A DNA stretch of 64,000 nt from Fictibacillus sp. FJAT-27399 (GTDB taxonomy: Bacteria; Bacillota; Bacilli; Bacillales; Fictibacillaceae), in the NCBI RefSeq assembly GCF_001510655.1, contig NZ_LMVC01000001.1:128664-192663 (forward strand). The letters are read 5' to 3'. Position 1 is the stretch's first letter, and each line of letters opens with the position of its first letter. This document shows positions 63,281 through 64,000 of this stretch, piece after piece. Below the pieces are notes generated by a model. It was given only the letters and a program-made list of their open reading frames with translations. It made no database searches and had not been told where the DNA came from. Both the position numbers and the translations under genes were made by a program.

Positions 63281-64000
63281 TTATAAACCTTGTTCCTTCA
63301 GCCAGTCCAGTACCGGCCCGAAGTGCTGGTTGGATTTTGCATCTTCAAATTCAGCAAACGGATCGCCATTTTCCAATATTCTCTGGTGGATCGAGTCCAG
63401 CGGAAAGGTTTCTGGGCGAAGATCTCTATTTAGTTCTTCCCAGCGAAGAGGTGTAGCGACGAGTGCTTCCTCGTTGCCCCTCACAGAATAAGGGGCGATG
63501 ATGGTTTTTCCTTCCGCATGCTGAATGTAATCAATATAGCATTTGTTGCCTCTGTTTTTCTTAAGCCGTTCAACAGTAAACCAGCCCGGTTCTTTCGTAA
63601 TAAGATATTGAGCCAGAAAATGGGTGAACCTTCTTGTTTCATCAAAGGTAAACTGGTTTTCAGGCAAAGGGATATATACTTGCAGCCCTTTGTTTCCGCT
63701 TGTTTTGACAAACGCTTCTAACTTCAGCTTTTGACAAACCTCATGGATAAGCATGGCAGCTTCGACTGAGAGCACGAACTCATCCCGTGATGGCGGGTCT
63801 AGATCCATGACAATCTCAGAGGGTGCTTCTGTACCGATTTTACGAAAGGGGATATGGAGCTCGAATGCCAGCTGATTTCCTAGCCAAAGCAGTGCAGGCA
63901 GGGTGTTGCAAACAATATAATGAATCTCGTCTTCAACAACGGTCTCGATAAAGTCAGGAGCATAATCAGGACAATTCTTCTGATAAAAACGTTCATCATT
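63281..64000 (-). CDS. ligD: ATP-dependent DNA ligase LigD, C-terminal polymerase domain (5' end outside window)
   Basis: Minus-strand frame open from 64000 to the stop at 63281, 239 codons. The residues are those of the LigD polymerase/primase domain: IHYIVCNTLPALLWLGNQLA, PSEIVMDLDPPS (the metal Asp pair D-x-D-P), KTSGNKGLQVYIPL, IDYIQHAEGKTIIAPYSVRG and LVATPLRWEEL. This is the non-homologous end-joining polymerase that works with Ku. In Bacillus LigD the polymerase is C-terminal, so the ligase part should lie beyond the right edge. An internal ATG at 63808 is not the true start because homology continues upstream of it. Confidence 0.9.
   Translation of the reverse strand, partial: NDERFYQKNCPDYAPDFIETVVEDEIHYIVCNTLPALLWLGNQLAFELHIPFRKIGTEAPSEIVMDLDPPSRDEFVLSVEAAMLIHEVCQKLKLEAFVKTSGNKGLQVYIPLPENQFTFDETRRFTHFLAQYLITKEPGWFTVERLKKNRGNKCYIDYIQHAEGKTIIAPYSVRGNEEALVATPLRWEELNRDLRPETFPLDSIHQRILENGDPFAEFEDAKSNQHFGPVLDWLKEQGL

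Overview
The window comes from a low-to-mid GC, spore-forming Gram-positive of the Bacillaceae. Evidence for this includes AGGAGG-type ribosome binding sites, frequent TTG and GTG starts, B. subtilis-type AddAB, RocD, AsnO and Mtn proteins, S-box, ZTP and c-di-GMP riboswitches, and remnants of RsbR-like and Ger(x)C genes. The gene order addB-addA-sbcD-sbcC ... yisK ... yisL ... asnO-yisQ matches my memory of the B. subtilis chromosome, so this is chromosomal backbone with local insertions and losses. The genus cannot be fixed from sequence alone; Fictibacillus or a related Bacillus sensu lato is a guess. No rRNA, tRNA, CRISPR array, prophage or intact transposase gene was seen.

Region by region. 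1-4.8 kb: the end of a homoprotocatechuate (4-hydroxyphenylacetate) meta-cleavage operon (FAH-family hydrolase, hpaE, hpaB, hpaD). 4.9-10.7 kb: housekeeping genes, including a flavin-binding protein, a TVP38 membrane protein, methionine aminopeptidase, folD under a ZTP riboswitch, divergent mgtE, and a quinone reductase with a convergent MarR regulator. 11.4-14.2 kb: a 29-residue membrane peptide, a SPOR-domain amidase, and an ABC-F gene behind a leader ORF and terminator. 14.2-17.3 kb: a decayed rsbR-like gene, a small gene pair with a LexA-box-like promoter, a kinase-like protein, and a diguanylate cyclase behind a c-di-GMP-I riboswitch. 17.5-29.3 kb: the DNA-break-processing genes addBA and sbcDC. 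29.3-41 kb: a mobile-type repeat, a germination-gene remnant, a yknWX-like pair without yknYZ, a B12/radical SAM protein, pterin dehydratase, yisK, an aldehyde dehydrogenase, an atypical SDR, rocD, yisL and a PAS-GGDEF-EAL protein. 41-49.3 kb: the complete methionine salvage set (mtnA, K, U, E, W, X, B, D), with two SAM-I riboswitches controlling mtnKA and mtnWXBD. 49.5-52.3 kb: asnO, a MATE (yisQ) pseudogene and a small unknown protein. 52.5-63 kb: a maltodextrin locus (neopullulanase-type GH13, MdxEFG transporter, broken GH31 alpha-glucosidase, LacI regulator, MalL) with shared LacI-type operator motifs. 63-64 kb: a second, inverted copy of the repeat and the C-terminal part of a LigD-type ligase/polymerase running off the edge.

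Functionally, the window combines aromatic-acid catabolism, MTA recycling, maltodextrin uptake and hydrolysis, double-strand-break repair (AddAB, SbcCD, LigD) and c-di-GMP turnover (one cyclase, one likely phosphodiesterase). The most notable points are the apparent ribosome-mediated attenuator in front of the ABC-F gene, the c-di-GMP riboswitch controlling a cyclase that lacks an I-site, the LexA-like box between the -35 and -10 of an unknown gene pair, the inverted repeat pair 33 kb apart, and several genes caught in decay.
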